A DNA stretch of 14,230 nt from Candidatus Omnitrophota bacterium (GCA_028717045.1 JAQUON010000027.1:1-14230), one strand, 5' to 3'. Shown: positions 6,584-14,230, counted from the stretch's first letter. The notes: a model not told the origin generated them from the sequence alone. Numbers and translations are program-made.

Positions 6584-8146
6584 ATGGTAAAGATTACGCG
6601 CGCACTTATCAGTGTTTCCGATAAAACCGGCATCGTGGAGCTGTGCCAAGAGTTAAAAAAATGGGGGGTTGAAATTCTCTCTACGGGCGGCACGGCAAAA
6701 TTGCTGCGTGAAAATAATATTACCGTACAGGAGGTGTGCGAATACACGGGTTTTCCTGAAATGCTCGACGGGCGGGTAAAGACCTTGCACCCTAAGATCC
6801 ACGGCGGGCTGCTTGCGCTTAGGGAAAACCTGCAGCACCTCCAGAGCCTAAAAGACCAGGGCATCGGTCTCATCGACATGGTAGTGGTGAATCTTTACCC
6901 GTTTGAGAAAACCATTGAGAAGCCGGGGGTTGCGATTGAGGAAGCAATCGAGAATATCGACATCGGCGGCCCTTCAATGCTGCGCTCTGCGGCTAAAAAC
7001 TACCGTTGGGTCTGCGTACTTTCAAACCCTTCCCAGTACCCCGGCGTAATCGGGGAATTACGCAAATACAGCGGCAGCGTATCGCAGGAATTGATGCGCG
7101 ATTTGGCGACAGAGGTATTCGCGCGTACAAGCCATTACGACGGGGCAATCAACCGGTACCTAAAGTCAACTATCCGTAGTAAAGAAGGAGCACCCGCCGA
7201 TACCTGGCCTGCTGAACTCAATCTGCGTTTTGAAAAAATGCAGGAATTGCGTTATGGGGAGAACCCGCACCAAAAGGCCGCGCTTTACCGGGAAAAGGGC
7301 AATACCAAGGGGTTGGTTAATTTGATACAGTTACAGGGTAAGGAACTCTCGTTTAATAATATTTTAGACCTGCATTCGGCTTGGGAACTGGTGAAGGAAT
7401 TCGGCTGCCCTGCAGCGGCGATTATCAAACATAATAACCCCTGCGGAGTAGCGCAAGACGGGACGCTTAAAAAGGCATATTACCATGCCTGGAAGAGCGA
7501 TGAGCTTTCATCTTTTGGCGGGATTGTGGCGCTGAACAGGGAAGCCGATCTGGAAGTTGCAACACTCATTCTCAAGAGCGGCTTCAGGGAGTGCATTATC
7601 GCACCGCAGTATCAGCCGGCAGCCCTTGATTTATTTAAAACGAAAAAGAATCTGCGCGTCCTGCTATTGCATGAGTTAGAGCCGGTTGACGAATTAGAAT
7701 TCAAGCGCGTCGGCGCAGGGCTGCTCCTTCAGGCCAAAGATACGGCCTGCCTGGCGCAGGAAGGCTTAAAAATTCCGACCAAGAAAAAACCTACCAAGAA
7801 GCAGCTGGAAAGTCTTATATTCGGCTGGAAGGTTGCCAAACACGTAAAATCCAATGCGATAGTCCTTACCCAGGCCACCAAGACTGTAGGCATAGGCGCA
7901 GGCCAGATGTCCAGGGTAGATTCCGTTTTTATCGCAAGGCATAAAGCCGGTGCCCGAGCTAAAAATTCCTGCCTTGCCTCCGACGGGTTCTTCCCTAAGC
8001 CGGATGCAGTCAGGGAAGCCTCGCGCGCCGGCGCAAAAGCGATAATCCAACCGGGCGGTTCTATTGCCGACGATGAAATCATCAAAGCCTGCGATAGATA
8101 CGGAATTGCAATGGTCTTTACCGGCATCCGCCACTTCAAACACTAA
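6584..8146 (+). CDS. purH: bifunctional AICAR formyltransferase / IMP cyclohydrolase
   Basis: This catalyses the last two steps of de novo purine synthesis: formyl transfer from 10-formyl-tetrahydrofolate to AICAR, then ring closure to IMP. The 520 residues are normal for the family. The N-terminal cyclohydrolase (MGS-like) domain shows LISVSDKTG (8-16), LSTGGTAKLL (32-41) and GFPEMLDGRVKTLHPKIHGG (56-75). The transformylase domain shows LRYGENPHQKAALY (about 222-235), IKHNNPCGVA with the catalytic Lys-His pair at 282-283, and SDGFFPKPDAV near the C-terminus, ending GIRHFKH. GGGAG at 6571-6575 sits eight bases before the ATG. It is co-directional and close to its neighbours, and the folate genes downstream share its cofactor. 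Confidence 0.98.
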   Translation: MVKITRALISVSDKTGIVELCQELKKWGVEILSTGGTAKLLRENNITVQEVCEYTGFPEMLDGRVKTLHPKIHGGLLALRENLQHLQSLKDQGIGLIDMVVVNLYPFEKTIEKPGVAIEEAIENIDIGGPSMLRSAAKNYRWVCVLSNPSQYPGVIGELRKYSGSVSQELMRDLATEVFARTSHYDGAINRYLKSTIRSKEGAPADTWPAELNLRFEKMQELRYGENPHQKAALYREKGNTKGLVNLIQLQGKELSFNNILDLHSAWELVKEFGCPAAAIIKHNNPCGVAQDGTLKKAYYHAWKSDELSSFGGIVALNREADLEVATLILKSGFRECIIAPQYQPAALDLFKTKKNLRVLLLHELEPVDELEFKRVGAGLLLQAKDTACLAQEGLKIPTKKKPTKKQLESLIFGWKVAKHVKSNAIVLTQATKTVGIGAGQMSRVDSVFIARHKAGARAKNSCLASDGFFPKPDAVREASRAGAKAIIQPGGSIADDEIIKACDRYGIAMVFTGIRHFKH

Positions 8147-8182
8147 CCGTTTAATCCGTTCGATCCGTTATACCCGTTGTGT
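8147..8182 (+). repeat. four 9-bp-period CCGTT direct repeats
   Basis: Starting on the first base after the purH stop, CCGTT recurs at exactly 9-base spacing: 8147, 8156, 8165 and 8174. The four bases between the copies vary (TTAAT-, CGAT-, ATAC- and GTGT-like). The repeat fills most of the 61-base purH-folC gap. Function unknown. Confidence 0.8.
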
Positions 8183-8207
8183 TTTAACGATAGCAACGAT
8201 AGTGCCG

Positions 8208-9587
8208 ATGATGTCCTATCCAGAAGCAGTTGCGTACCTAGAGTCTTTCGTTAACTACGAAAAGATCCCTTGTTATCCTTATAAAAGGTCGGTAAAGCTG
8301 AAGCGCATCAGGGACTTTTTGGCCAGCATAGGTAATCCGCACCATGCTTTGCGCTGCGTGCATGTTGCTGGTACCAAGGGTAAAGGCTCGACCTCTGCGT
8401 GTATCGCCTTTATGTTGCGCGCCGGCGGTTACCGCGTAGGCTTGTATACTTCTCCGCACCTATCGGATTTCAGGGAGCGGATACGGGTTTTATCTGCAAG
8501 AACGCCGCAGGAGTCTTTGGGCTATGCATTTGAAGGGATGATCACGAAGAACGCGTTAGCCCGCCTTTTATCGCAATTGAAGCCAGCCATTGAGAAATTT
8601 CGACGGGTTTCTAAATATGGCGCCCTTTCATTTTTTGAGGCATATACCTCTTTGGCGTTTTTATATTTTAAAGAGAGAAAAGTCGATATCGCGGTATTAG
8701 AAACAGGCCTGGGAGGAAGGCTTGATGCGACTAATGTGGTGGATCCTTTGGTGTGCGCGATTACTCCCATAAGCCATGAACACACCCGGCAATTAGGGAA
8801 TACCTTGGAGAAAATTGCAAAAGAGAAGGCCGGGATAGTAAAGTCTCCGGGCGTAATCGTAATAAGCGCGCCGCAGAATAACGATGCAGGCAGGGTGATT
8901 AGGGAAAGGTGCGCCAGGGTAGGTGCGCAATTATTCACAGTGGGAAAAGATATCCGTCTTAAAATGACCGGTACGCTCTTTAGCGTGCAGGGGTTATTCG
9001 GAGAGTACCCGAATTTAAAAATCAAGCTCCTGGGGTCTCATCAGCGCATCAATGCCGCGGTGGCCATAGGTGCTGTTGAAGGGTTGAGGTATGCTAATAT
9101 CAGGATAGGCAATAGGTCAATTCGCAAAGGGCTCAACCGTACCTTTTGGCCGGGCAGATGCGAGGTTGTTGCCAGGGCTCCGTTTGTCATACTGGATGGC
9201 GCACAAAATAAGGCTTCTGCCTTGGCGTTAAAAAAGGCAATCAGGGAAAATTTCAGGTATAAAGATTTGATTCTGGTGTTAGGCATTTCACAAGATAAAG
9301 ATATACAGGGTATCTGTAGCACGTTACGCAACCTGGCCGATACGGTTATCTTAACTAAGGCATGCACCATCCGGGCGAGCGAGCCGCAGCAGTTGTATGG
9401 CTATTTTGCCGGCAAAAGGCGTTTTCTTACCGCAGATATAAAGAGCGCAAAACTATTGGCAGAGACGATGGCGGGTAAAAACGACCTTGTGTTGGTTACC
9501 GGGTCTTTTTTTGTGATAGGTGAATTCAGGCGTTGTCTTTTTAAAGACCAATACCCATATGTGCCGCGCAGCGTTTCAGCATCTTAA
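8208..9587 (+). CDS. folC: folylpolyglutamate synthase / dihydrofolate synthase (Mur-ligase family)
   Basis: The enzyme adds glutamate to dihydropteroate and/or folates with ATP. In the 459-residue product, the P-loop is AGTKGKGST (54-62), followed by GLYTSPHLSDFRERI, the Mur-ligase segment ETGLGGRLDATN (165-176), ISHEH (188-192) and KIAKEKAGIVK. The C-terminal domain begins after GSHQRINAA and WPGRCEVV, and has LDGAQNKASA, where LDGAHN is usual (His to Gln). The frame is open back into purH from an ATG at 8064, but the residues before MMSYPEAVAYLESFVNYEK are low-information sequence encoded by the repeat and purH overlap. The family N-terminus begins there, so ATG 8208 (or 8211) is chosen; a GTG at 8202 is possible. 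No convincing Shine-Dalgarno precedes any of these. Confidence 0.93.
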   Translation: MMSYPEAVAYLESFVNYEKIPCYPYKRSVKLKRIRDFLASIGNPHHALRCVHVAGTKGKGSTSACIAFMLRAGGYRVGLYTSPHLSDFRERIRVLSARTPQESLGYAFEGMITKNALARLLSQLKPAIEKFRRVSKYGALSFFEAYTSLAFLYFKERKVDIAVLETGLGGRLDATNVVDPLVCAITPISHEHTRQLGNTLEKIAKEKAGIVKSPGVIVISAPQNNDAGRVIRERCARVGAQLFTVGKDIRLKMTGTLFSVQGLFGEYPNLKIKLLGSHQRINAAVAIGAVEGLRYANIRIGNRSIRKGLNRTFWPGRCEVVARAPFVILDGAQNKASALALKKAIRENFRYKDLILVLGISQDKDIQGICSTLRNLADTVILTKACTIRASEPQQLYGYFAGKRRFLTADIKSAKLLAETMAGKNDLVLVTGSFFVIGEFRRCLFKDQYPYVPRSVSAS

Positions 9588-9602
9588 CAAATAAGGTATG
9601 CC

Positions 9603-10991
9603 ATGTCGAGCGTGATACTGCAGGAAACTATCGCGGCTATCATTACCGCGTTCGGCGGATCCGCGATCGGTGTTATCAGAATCAGCGGGAAAGACGCGAT
9701 ATCTATTGCGGATACTATTTTTCTTTCTCCTGGCGGGAAGAAACCTTCTGAGCGCAAGAGCTATACCGCCTGTCACGGCTGGATTACAAAGAAGCAAGGC
9801 GCAGAAATAATAGATGAGGTGCTCTTGACTGTGTTCCGCGCCCCCAAGAGCTACACCGGAGAAGATTGCGTTGAGATAAGCTGCCACGGCAGTATCGTCG
9901 GATTACGCGCGGTGCTTGATTTGATCCTTTCTTATAACTGCCGGCTTGCCGAGCCGGGCGAGTTTACCAAGCGGGCTTTTTTAAACGGCAAGCTGGATTT
10001 ATCCCAGGCAGAAGCGGTTTCGGATGTAATCACCGCAAGGACCGATGCAGCCCTGCGGTTGGGTATGCGGCAGTTACGGGGCATCTTGTCTTTAAATATC
10101 AACCGCATAAGGAATACCCTCTTGGGCGTGCTGTCCGCGCTTGAAGCAAACATCGATTTTCCCGAAGAAGAGACAGGGGCCTTACGTAGCAGCGAAATCA
10201 AAGAAGGCCTTCGCCGGGCAACCGGGCAACTCGATACAATCCTTGCTACCGTAAAAGAGGGCAGGGTCTTGCGTGAAGGGGTCAGGGTGGTTATCTGCGG
10301 CAAACCGAATGTAGGCAAATCCTCTCTTTTAAATACCCTCTTGCAAGAAGAACGTTCTATTGTGACCCCTATTGCCGGTACCACCCGTGATTCCATTGAG
10401 GAAACAATAGATATGCAGGGAATTCCCGTGCATATTATTGATACAGCCGGCATCATCGAGCCAAAAGACCTGGTAGAGAAAGAAGCCCTCCGGCGCACGA
10501 AACGTTGCCTTGACTTAGCAGACCTTGTGCTTTTGCTTTTTGACGGCAGCAAAAGAATTACCAAAGGCGACGCGATATTGATGAAAAGGCTGAGGCGTAA
10601 AAAAACACTGGCAGTCGTCAATAAAATTGACCTTCCGCAAAAAATCGAAACACAGAGAATCAAAAAAGAATTTTCTCTCGTGGTAGAAATTTCCGCAAAA
10701 AAACACCAGAACATACGCGCACTGGAGGAGGCGATTAAGGTTGCGGCATGTTCCGGGGCGGCACAGGATGCAGAGGCCCTTATGGTAAGCAATATAAGGC
10801 ATATCCGCGCGCTTCATTCCGCGAAAAAATGTATTGTTCAGGCAGCCAATTCATTAGATAATACACTGTCGGTTGAGTTCATTGCCGAGGATATCAAGGG
10901 TGCATTAGTCCATCTTGATGAGATAGTGGGGAAAAGGTTTTCTGAAGAATTGCTGGAGACCATTTTTAGTAAGTTCTGCATAGGTAAATAG
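9603..10991 (+). CDS. mnmE: tRNA uridine-5-carboxymethylaminomethyl GTPase MnmE
   Basis: MnmE (TrmE) works with MnmG to place carboxymethylaminomethyl groups on wobble uridine 34 of certain tRNAs, using methylene-tetrahydrofolate and GTP. The full-length 462-residue protein begins with the folate-binding TrmE N domain (QETIAAIITAFGGSAIGVIRISG; EISCHGS; EPGEFTKRAFLNGKLDLSQAEAV). It continues into a helical domain and an inserted G domain with G1 GKPNVGKSS (233-241), TTRD in switch I, G3 DTAG (280-283) and G4 NKID (340-343). It ends in the diagnostic FSKFCIGK, whose C459 is the conserved cysteine. The AAGGT at 9593-9597 is five bases before the ATG, which lies 15 bases after folC. Confidence 0.98.
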   Translation: MSSVILQETIAAIITAFGGSAIGVIRISGKDAISIADTIFLSPGGKKPSERKSYTACHGWITKKQGAEIIDEVLLTVFRAPKSYTGEDCVEISCHGSIVGLRAVLDLILSYNCRLAEPGEFTKRAFLNGKLDLSQAEAVSDVITARTDAALRLGMRQLRGILSLNINRIRNTLLGVLSALEANIDFPEEETGALRSSEIKEGLRRATGQLDTILATVKEGRVLREGVRVVICGKPNVGKSSLLNTLLQEERSIVTPIAGTTRDSIEETIDMQGIPVHIIDTAGIIEPKDLVEKEALRRTKRCLDLADLVLLLFDGSKRITKGDAILMKRLRRKKTLAVVNKIDLPQKIETQRIKKEFSLVVEISAKKHQNIRALEEAIKVAACSGAAQDAEALMVSNIRHIRALHSAKKCIVQAANSLDNTLSVEFIAEDIKGALVHLDEIVGKRFSEELLETIFSKFCIGK

Positions 10992-10999
10992 GAGAGTAT

Positions 11000-11557
11000 A
11001 TGGACAGGAAAAAAATAGAAAAGGCGGTCAGGGATATACTGGTGGCTATTGGCGAAGACCCCCGTAAAAAAGACTTACGGGAAACTCCCAAGCGGGTAGC
11101 CCAGATGTACGAAGAGATTTTCTCCGGCATGCGCAGCAATCCCGAGAAAGAGCTGGAAGTTATTTTGGACCAGAAGCATAACGAAATCGTATTATTGAAG
11201 GGTATCCCGTTCTATAGTGTCTGTGAACACCATCTTCTTCCTTTTGTGGGGAAGGCGCATGTCGCCTATATCCCAAAAGGCGGCAGGGTGACCGGTTTAA
11301 GCAAGCTTGCCCGCGTGGTGGATATTCTCGCTAAGCGTCCGCAGGTGCAGGAGCGCCTTACTACCCAGATCGCGGAAATCATTATGTCAAAACTGAAACC
11401 CCAAGGATGTATGGTGGTAATTGAAGCGGAGCATTTATGCATGTCGTTTCGCGGAGTCAAGAAGCCCGGGACACTGACGGTTACCTCAGCGGTCAGAGGG
11501 GTATTTAAAGACAATGAAAAAACCCGCGCCGAAGCCCTCGCATTGATGCAGTCGTAA
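11000..11557 (+). CDS. folE: GTP cyclohydrolase I
   Basis: This converts GTP to 7,8-dihydroneopterin triphosphate, the first step of tetrahydrofolate (and queuosine-type deazapurine) synthesis. The length of 185 residues is typical of the compact bacterial form. The zinc ligands are C75 and H78 in SVCEHHLLPF and C147 in HLCMSFRGV; the catalytic-site His is H145. GKAHVAYIPKGGRVTGLSKLAR and KKPGTLTVTSAVRG are also classic family blocks. The Shine-Dalgarno GGAG overlaps the mnmE stop codon (10989-10991), indicating tight coupling with mnmE. Confidence 0.98.
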   Translation: MDRKKIEKAVRDILVAIGEDPRKKDLRETPKRVAQMYEEIFSGMRSNPEKELEVILDQKHNEIVLLKGIPFYSVCEHHLLPFVGKAHVAYIPKGGRVTGLSKLARVVDILAKRPQVQERLTTQIAEIIMSKLKPQGCMVVIEAEHLCMSFRGVKKPGTLTVTSAVRGVFKDNEKTRAEALALMQS

Positions 11558-11562
11558 AAACC

Positions 11563-11799
11563 ATGGGACCGTATGGTATCGTTTTTGTTTTTGCCGGTAT
11601 TGCGGTGTTAAGCCTGCTGTTGGGCGTCTTTATATTCCTGCATCCTGCGTCTGCAATCGAAATCCAGAGGCGGTTTTATCTTAAGATTAATTGGAACATT
11701 GAGCCTGTGTCCATGCCGAAGGAAATCCGTAATACTAAAGCAATGGGATTATTACTTATACTGGTTTCTTTTTTTCTGTTGGTCTATGTATTACTGTAA
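11563..11799 (+). CDS. small two-helix membrane protein of unknown function
   Basis: The 78 residues contain two strongly hydrophobic segments (about 5-27 and 60-78) joined by a roughly 30-residue polar stretch with RRFYLKINWNIEPVSMPKEIRN, compatible with an inner-membrane hairpin. I recognise no family. It starts five bases after the folE stop with no clear Shine-Dalgarno, and ends 29 bases before the next membrane-protein gene. Position and hydrophobicity support a real gene. Any link to folate metabolism or to the downstream glycosyltransferase-like gene is unknown. Confidence 0.7.
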   Translation: MGPYGIVFVFAGIAVLSLLLGVFIFLHPASAIEIQRRFYLKINWNIEPVSMPKEIRNTKAMGLLLILVSFFLLVYVLL

Positions 11800-11828
11800 T
11801 CGCGCGGACAAAAGGCACTAAGGATGAT

Positions 11829-13412
11829 ATGGGGCAGACGGTTCGGCCGGAGAAGATGAAAATCCCTTGTTTGCGATTCCGCCATCTTTTAACGTTGGCT
11901 TGCCTTGTCATAATCGGCTTCTCAATCTACGGTAATTCCCTTCATAATTATTTTGTCTGGGACGATTATTTTCTTGTCCGCAACAACGACCACATCAAAG
12001 ACCCGTCTTTTTTAGGGAATATTTTTACTGAAGACGTAGGGACCGGCAGCGGAAAGAAAATCGGTTTCTGGCGGCCCTTACAAATGTGCTCGTATATGTT
12101 GAATTACGCCTTTTCGGGTTTGAGGGTGGAGTCTTACCATTTTGTCAATATCGCCCTTCACATCCTGGTCGCGTATGCCTTTTACTGGTGTACGTTACTT
12201 CTTTTCGGTAACACCCTTCTTTCCTTTGCCGCCTCACTCCTTTTTTTAACGCACCCCGTGCATACCGAAGCAGTTACCTATATTGCCGGAAGGTCGGATT
12301 CCATGGCCGCACTCTTTATTTTACTCTCATGTATTGCCTATTTGCAATTTACCCGCCGGGTGAGCTTTTTGAACTATGTATTGATGTGCTTCAGTTTTAT
12401 CCTTGGGCTCTTATCAAGAGAAATAACCATCGTATTCCCTCTCTTACTGCTGTGGTATCACTATGTATATAAAATCAAATATCGCGTTAAGGCGCTTCTC
12501 CTGCCGTTTCTGATAAGCGCAGGGTATATAGCGCTGCGCTATACCGCTTTAAAATCTTTTTTGCCCGAGGCTGCCACTTCGACGCTGAGACAGAGGCTGC
12601 CCGGCGCATTCGTTGCGTTTGCCGATTACCTGCGCCTGCTGTGCGTGCCTTCGGATTTACATATGGAGTACGGTAACCGGTTTTTTAGTTTGCTCGACCC
12701 CAGGGCCTTAATAGGCATGTGCTTATTTGGTGCCGTACTTGGCGTTATGTATCATAAAAGGAATTCAAGCAGGCTCATCGTCTTTTCTCTGGGATGGTTC
12801 TTGCTCTGGCTCCTACCGTCGTTGAATCTTTTTCCGGTTAATGCCTATATGGCCGAACACTGGCTCTATCTTCCTTCAATGGGGATATTCATTATCATTG
12901 CGGATATCTTTTGCAGAGCATACGCCGCCGTGCGCATGAAGGCGGTTACAGTCATATTCCTGCTTGTTCTTACGATGCTCTATTCGTTCCTTACTATCCA
13001 ACAGAATCAATATTGGAGGCATCCGATTGTTTTTTACAAAAGGACCATACGCTATAACCCGCAGAGTGCCCGGCTATACGGCAATTTAGGGAGCACTTAC
13101 CGTGAGCTCGGTAAGTTTGAAGATGCGGTGAGCGCATATGAGAAGGCCCTAGAGGTCGATCCTTCTTTTACCGGGGCATACATTAACTTAGGCATTGCCT
13201 ATGAACATGTGGGTAACTATGGCGCAGCGATCAAGGCGTACGAGAGCGCGGCAGCATCTAATCCCGATAATGCGCTTGCCTATGCAAGGCTCGCTAACGC
13301 CTGTTATGCAGTTGGCGACTCGGATATAGCGAATAGCTATTATGAGAAAGCGACTGCGCTCGGATATCTGTTTAATCCGCCTTTCCCTGGATCGGAAAAG
13401 AAAACGCCATGA
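11829..13412 (+). CDS. TMTC/GT105-like multi-pass membrane protein with C-terminal TPR repeats
   Basis: This 527-residue protein has about ten or eleven hydrophobic segments between residues 17 and 390, then three tetratricopeptide repeats (about 414-447, 448-481 and 482-515). The first loop carries FVWDD (42-46), the acidic pair expected in GT-C glycosyltransferases. Further along are WRPLQMCSYMLNYAFSG and the TMTC-like block LTHPVHTEAVTYIAGRSD (about 140-157). Eukaryotic TMTC proteins with this plan are O-mannosyltransferases; bacterial homologues are usually annotated only as TPR proteins, so the sugar donor and acceptor are not known here. The ATG at 11829 has AAGGA at 11820-11824. An internal ATG ten codons later would remove only a polar N-terminus. 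Confidence 0.85.
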   Translation: MGQTVRPEKMKIPCLRFRHLLTLACLVIIGFSIYGNSLHNYFVWDDYFLVRNNDHIKDPSFLGNIFTEDVGTGSGKKIGFWRPLQMCSYMLNYAFSGLRVESYHFVNIALHILVAYAFYWCTLLLFGNTLLSFAASLLFLTHPVHTEAVTYIAGRSDSMAALFILLSCIAYLQFTRRVSFLNYVLMCFSFILGLLSREITIVFPLLLLWYHYVYKIKYRVKALLLPFLISAGYIALRYTALKSFLPEAATSTLRQRLPGAFVAFADYLRLLCVPSDLHMEYGNRFFSLLDPRALIGMCLFGAVLGVMYHKRNSSRLIVFSLGWFLLWLLPSLNLFPVNAYMAEHWLYLPSMGIFIIIADIFCRAYAAVRMKAVTVIFLLVLTMLYSFLTIQQNQYWRHPIVFYKRTIRYNPQSARLYGNLGSTYRELGKFEDAVSAYEKALEVDPSFTGAYINLGIAYEHVGNYGAAIKAYESAAASNPDNALAYARLANACYAVGDSDIANSYYEKATALGYLFNPPFPGSEKKTP

Positions 13413-13419
13413 GGCCATA

Positions 13420-13443
13420 CGGCCTTAGTCAATATGAAGGCCG
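13420..13443 (+). other. perfect 7-bp hairpin between the TPR gene and PilZ genes
   Basis: CGGCCTT (13420-13426) and AAGGCCG (13437-13443) form a perfect inverted repeat around a 10-base loop. An alternative AGGCC/GGCCT stem (13412-13425) competes with it. No T run follows, so it is not called an intrinsic terminator. It may be a weak terminator, an mRNA-stability hairpin or an operator. Confidence 0.4.
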
Positions 13444-13461
13444 GGCTTCGCCAAAATTTAC

Positions 13462-13490
13462 TTGACAGTTGATTTTAAAGAAAATAAACT
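13462..13490 (+). promoter_or_regulatory. possible promoter for the PilZ pair
   Basis: A perfect TTGACA (13462-13467) is followed by 17 bases and TAAACT (13485-13490), which matches four of six -10 positions. A transcript would start at about 13497, essentially at the ATG at 13498, so it would have almost no leader. The same TTG at 13462 is also an in-frame start candidate for the PilZ gene, so the two readings compete. Confidence 0.45.
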
Positions 13491-13497
13491 AGAGTTG

Positions 13498-13869
13498 ATG
13501 GAAAACGCAGAAAACAGCTATGCGGGCGTTGAGAGGCGGCGTTACCCAAGGTTGCGCGCGGCAGTTATCGAATATTCATTCGCAGAAAAAGACTCGCCTC
13601 AACAGTCGGCTTTTACCAGAGATGTGGGCGCAGGAGGCATTTCCATCATTGTAAACGAGAAAATAGAAATAGGAACTATTTTGCTCCTTAAGATATACCT
13701 GCCCAGCTATAATGATCCGATTCTTACGCAAGGCAGGGTGGTCTGGAGAAACCCCTCGGCATTTCAGCTGCCCCACGCGGACCGCTTCGACCTGGGGATT
13801 GAGTTTACGGAAATCAGCGAAGAAGACCAGCAGAAGATATCAGAGTACGTCTTAAAACCGTTGAAATAA
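13498..13869 (+). CDS. single-domain PilZ protein (first of tandem pair)
   Basis: About 123 residues form one PilZ domain, the fold that binds cyclic di-GMP in many bacterial proteins. It has the N-terminal arginine motif ERRRYPRLR, TRDVGAGGI in place of the usual [D/N]xSxxG (Ser replaced by Gly), a beta-strand block LLLKIYLP...QGRVVWR, and a final LGIEFTEISEEDQQKISEYV helix. Loss of the serine may weaken ligand binding. Starting at ATG 13498 gives an N-terminus similar in length to that of the neighbouring paralogue. The longer reading from TTG at 13462 adds 12 charged residues with no Shine-Dalgarno and begins inside a -35-like box. The stop is one base before the next ATG. Confidence 0.85.
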   Translation: MENAENSYAGVERRRYPRLRAAVIEYSFAEKDSPQQSAFTRDVGAGGISIIVNEKIEIGTILLLKIYLPSYNDPILTQGRVVWRNPSAFQLPHADRFDLGIEFTEISEEDQQKISEYVLKPLK

Positions 13870-13870
13870 T

Positions 13871-14230
13871 ATGAATGCAGGGGGACAGATCGACAAGGAA
13901 CGCAGAAGGTATCCGCGGCTGAACCTCAATATTCAGGTTGAGTATTCGGTCATACGCGGCGACGAAGCTGCCAAGACGCAGTCAAAGAATATCAGCGCTG
14001 GCGGCATATGCCTTATTCTTTATGAAGATATCCAGCCCGATTCAATACTAGAATTGAAATTTTACCTGCCTCGTGATGCCGATCCCATCAAGGCCATAGG
14101 CAGAGTAGTCTGGAGAAGCGAGATTGTGGTTGCCGATGACAAAAGAACCAGGTTTGACGCAGGAATTGAGTTTCTTGAAATAAGCGATACCGATAGAACC
14201 AAAATTACCCAGCATGTATTCTCTTTGCTG
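13871..14230 (+). CDS. PilZ-domain protein (second of tandem pair), cut by window end
   Basis: The frame is open from ATG 13871 to the last base, giving 120 codons and no stop. It is a paralogue of the preceding gene: KERRRYPRLN, SKNISAGGI (an intact NxSxxG motif), LELKFYLP, GRVVWR and FDAGIEFLEISDTDRTKI align block by block. Both c-di-GMP-binding signatures are present, so this copy is the better candidate for a ligand-binding PilZ domain. The domain is nearly complete at the edge; further domains beyond the window cannot be excluded. It starts one base after the upstream TAA, so the two are probably co-translated. Confidence 0.85.
   Translation, partial: MNAGGQIDKERRRYPRLNLNIQVEYSVIRGDEAAKTQSKNISAGGICLILYEDIQPDSILELKFYLPRDADPIKAIGRVVWRSEIVVADDKRTRFDAGIEFLEISDTDRTKITQHVFSLL

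Noticed and set aside
8064..8207. 48-residue N-terminal extension of FolC overlapping purH
   Set aside because: The residues are low-information and partly encoded by the CCGTT repeat, while the FolC family N-terminus begins at the ATG pair 8208/8211.
9932..10792. 286-codon open frame on the minus strand
   Set aside because: It lies wholly opposite mnmE, whose protein is unmistakable, and its translation is Ser/Arg-rich with no recognisable family: a shadow of the sense codon bias.
13462..13497. TTG start for the first PilZ protein
   Set aside because: It has no Shine-Dalgarno, coincides with a perfect -35 box, and makes an N-terminus longer than that of the paralogue; the ATG at 13498 fits better. 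Not fully excluded.
1..14230. tRNA, rRNA, CRISPR array, insertion sequence or prophage signals
   Set aside because: Gaps are short and none shows tRNA-like arms, spaced repeats, terminal inverted repeats or integrase/transposase coding.

Overview
The window is a densely packed bacterial segment of medium G+C in which every convincing gene lies on the + strand, with gaps mostly under 60 bases. The gene content is EF-G-2, a YchF-derived protein, a TMTC-like membrane glycosyltransferase with TPRs, tandem PilZ proteins, and a KamA plus twin ATP-grasp cassette. Together with the strict sigma70-type promoters and use of TTG as well as ATG starts, this suggests an uncultivated Gram-negative lineage of the Omnitrophota/Planctomycetota kind. 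That placement is inference from gene style, not proof.

Layout. Positions 1-318 hold the C-terminal part of a UPF0280 (ApbE-like) protein. A 235-base gap follows with a near-consensus promoter (420-448) and an unusually structured leader that ends in a terminator-like hairpin just before the next start codon. This drives a tight three-gene operon (554-3743): two tandem, paralogous D-Ala-D-Ala-ligase-like ATP-grasp enzymes and a lysine 2,3-aminomutase-family radical SAM enzyme. The operon ends at a strong intrinsic terminator (3764-3798). The 3' arm of that terminator contains the -35 box of the promoter for the next unit.

From 3860 a second run of genes begins: an EF-G-2-type translation GTPase, a 233-residue YchF relative that keeps the C-terminal TGS/DUF933 domain but has lost the GTP-binding motifs, then purH, folC, mnmE and folE. 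The last four are linked by folate. FolE starts pterin synthesis, FolC polyglutamylates folate, PurH consumes 10-formyl-tetrahydrofolate, and MnmE (with MnmG, not in the window) uses methylene-tetrahydrofolate to modify tRNA wobble uridines. A 9-bp-period CCGTT repeat sits between purH and folC.

The last part encodes a small two-helix membrane protein, a TMTC/GT105-like multi-pass membrane protein with three C-terminal TPRs, and two tandem PilZ-domain proteins, the second cut by the window end.

The best candidates for something undescribed are (1) the twin ATP-grasp ligases plus aminomutase operon with its structured leader, which looks like a small pathway building a beta-amino-acid-containing dipeptide or tripeptide, and (2) the nucleotide-binding-deficient YchF relative beside EF-G-2. 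No RNA genes, insertion sequences or CRISPR arrays were seen.
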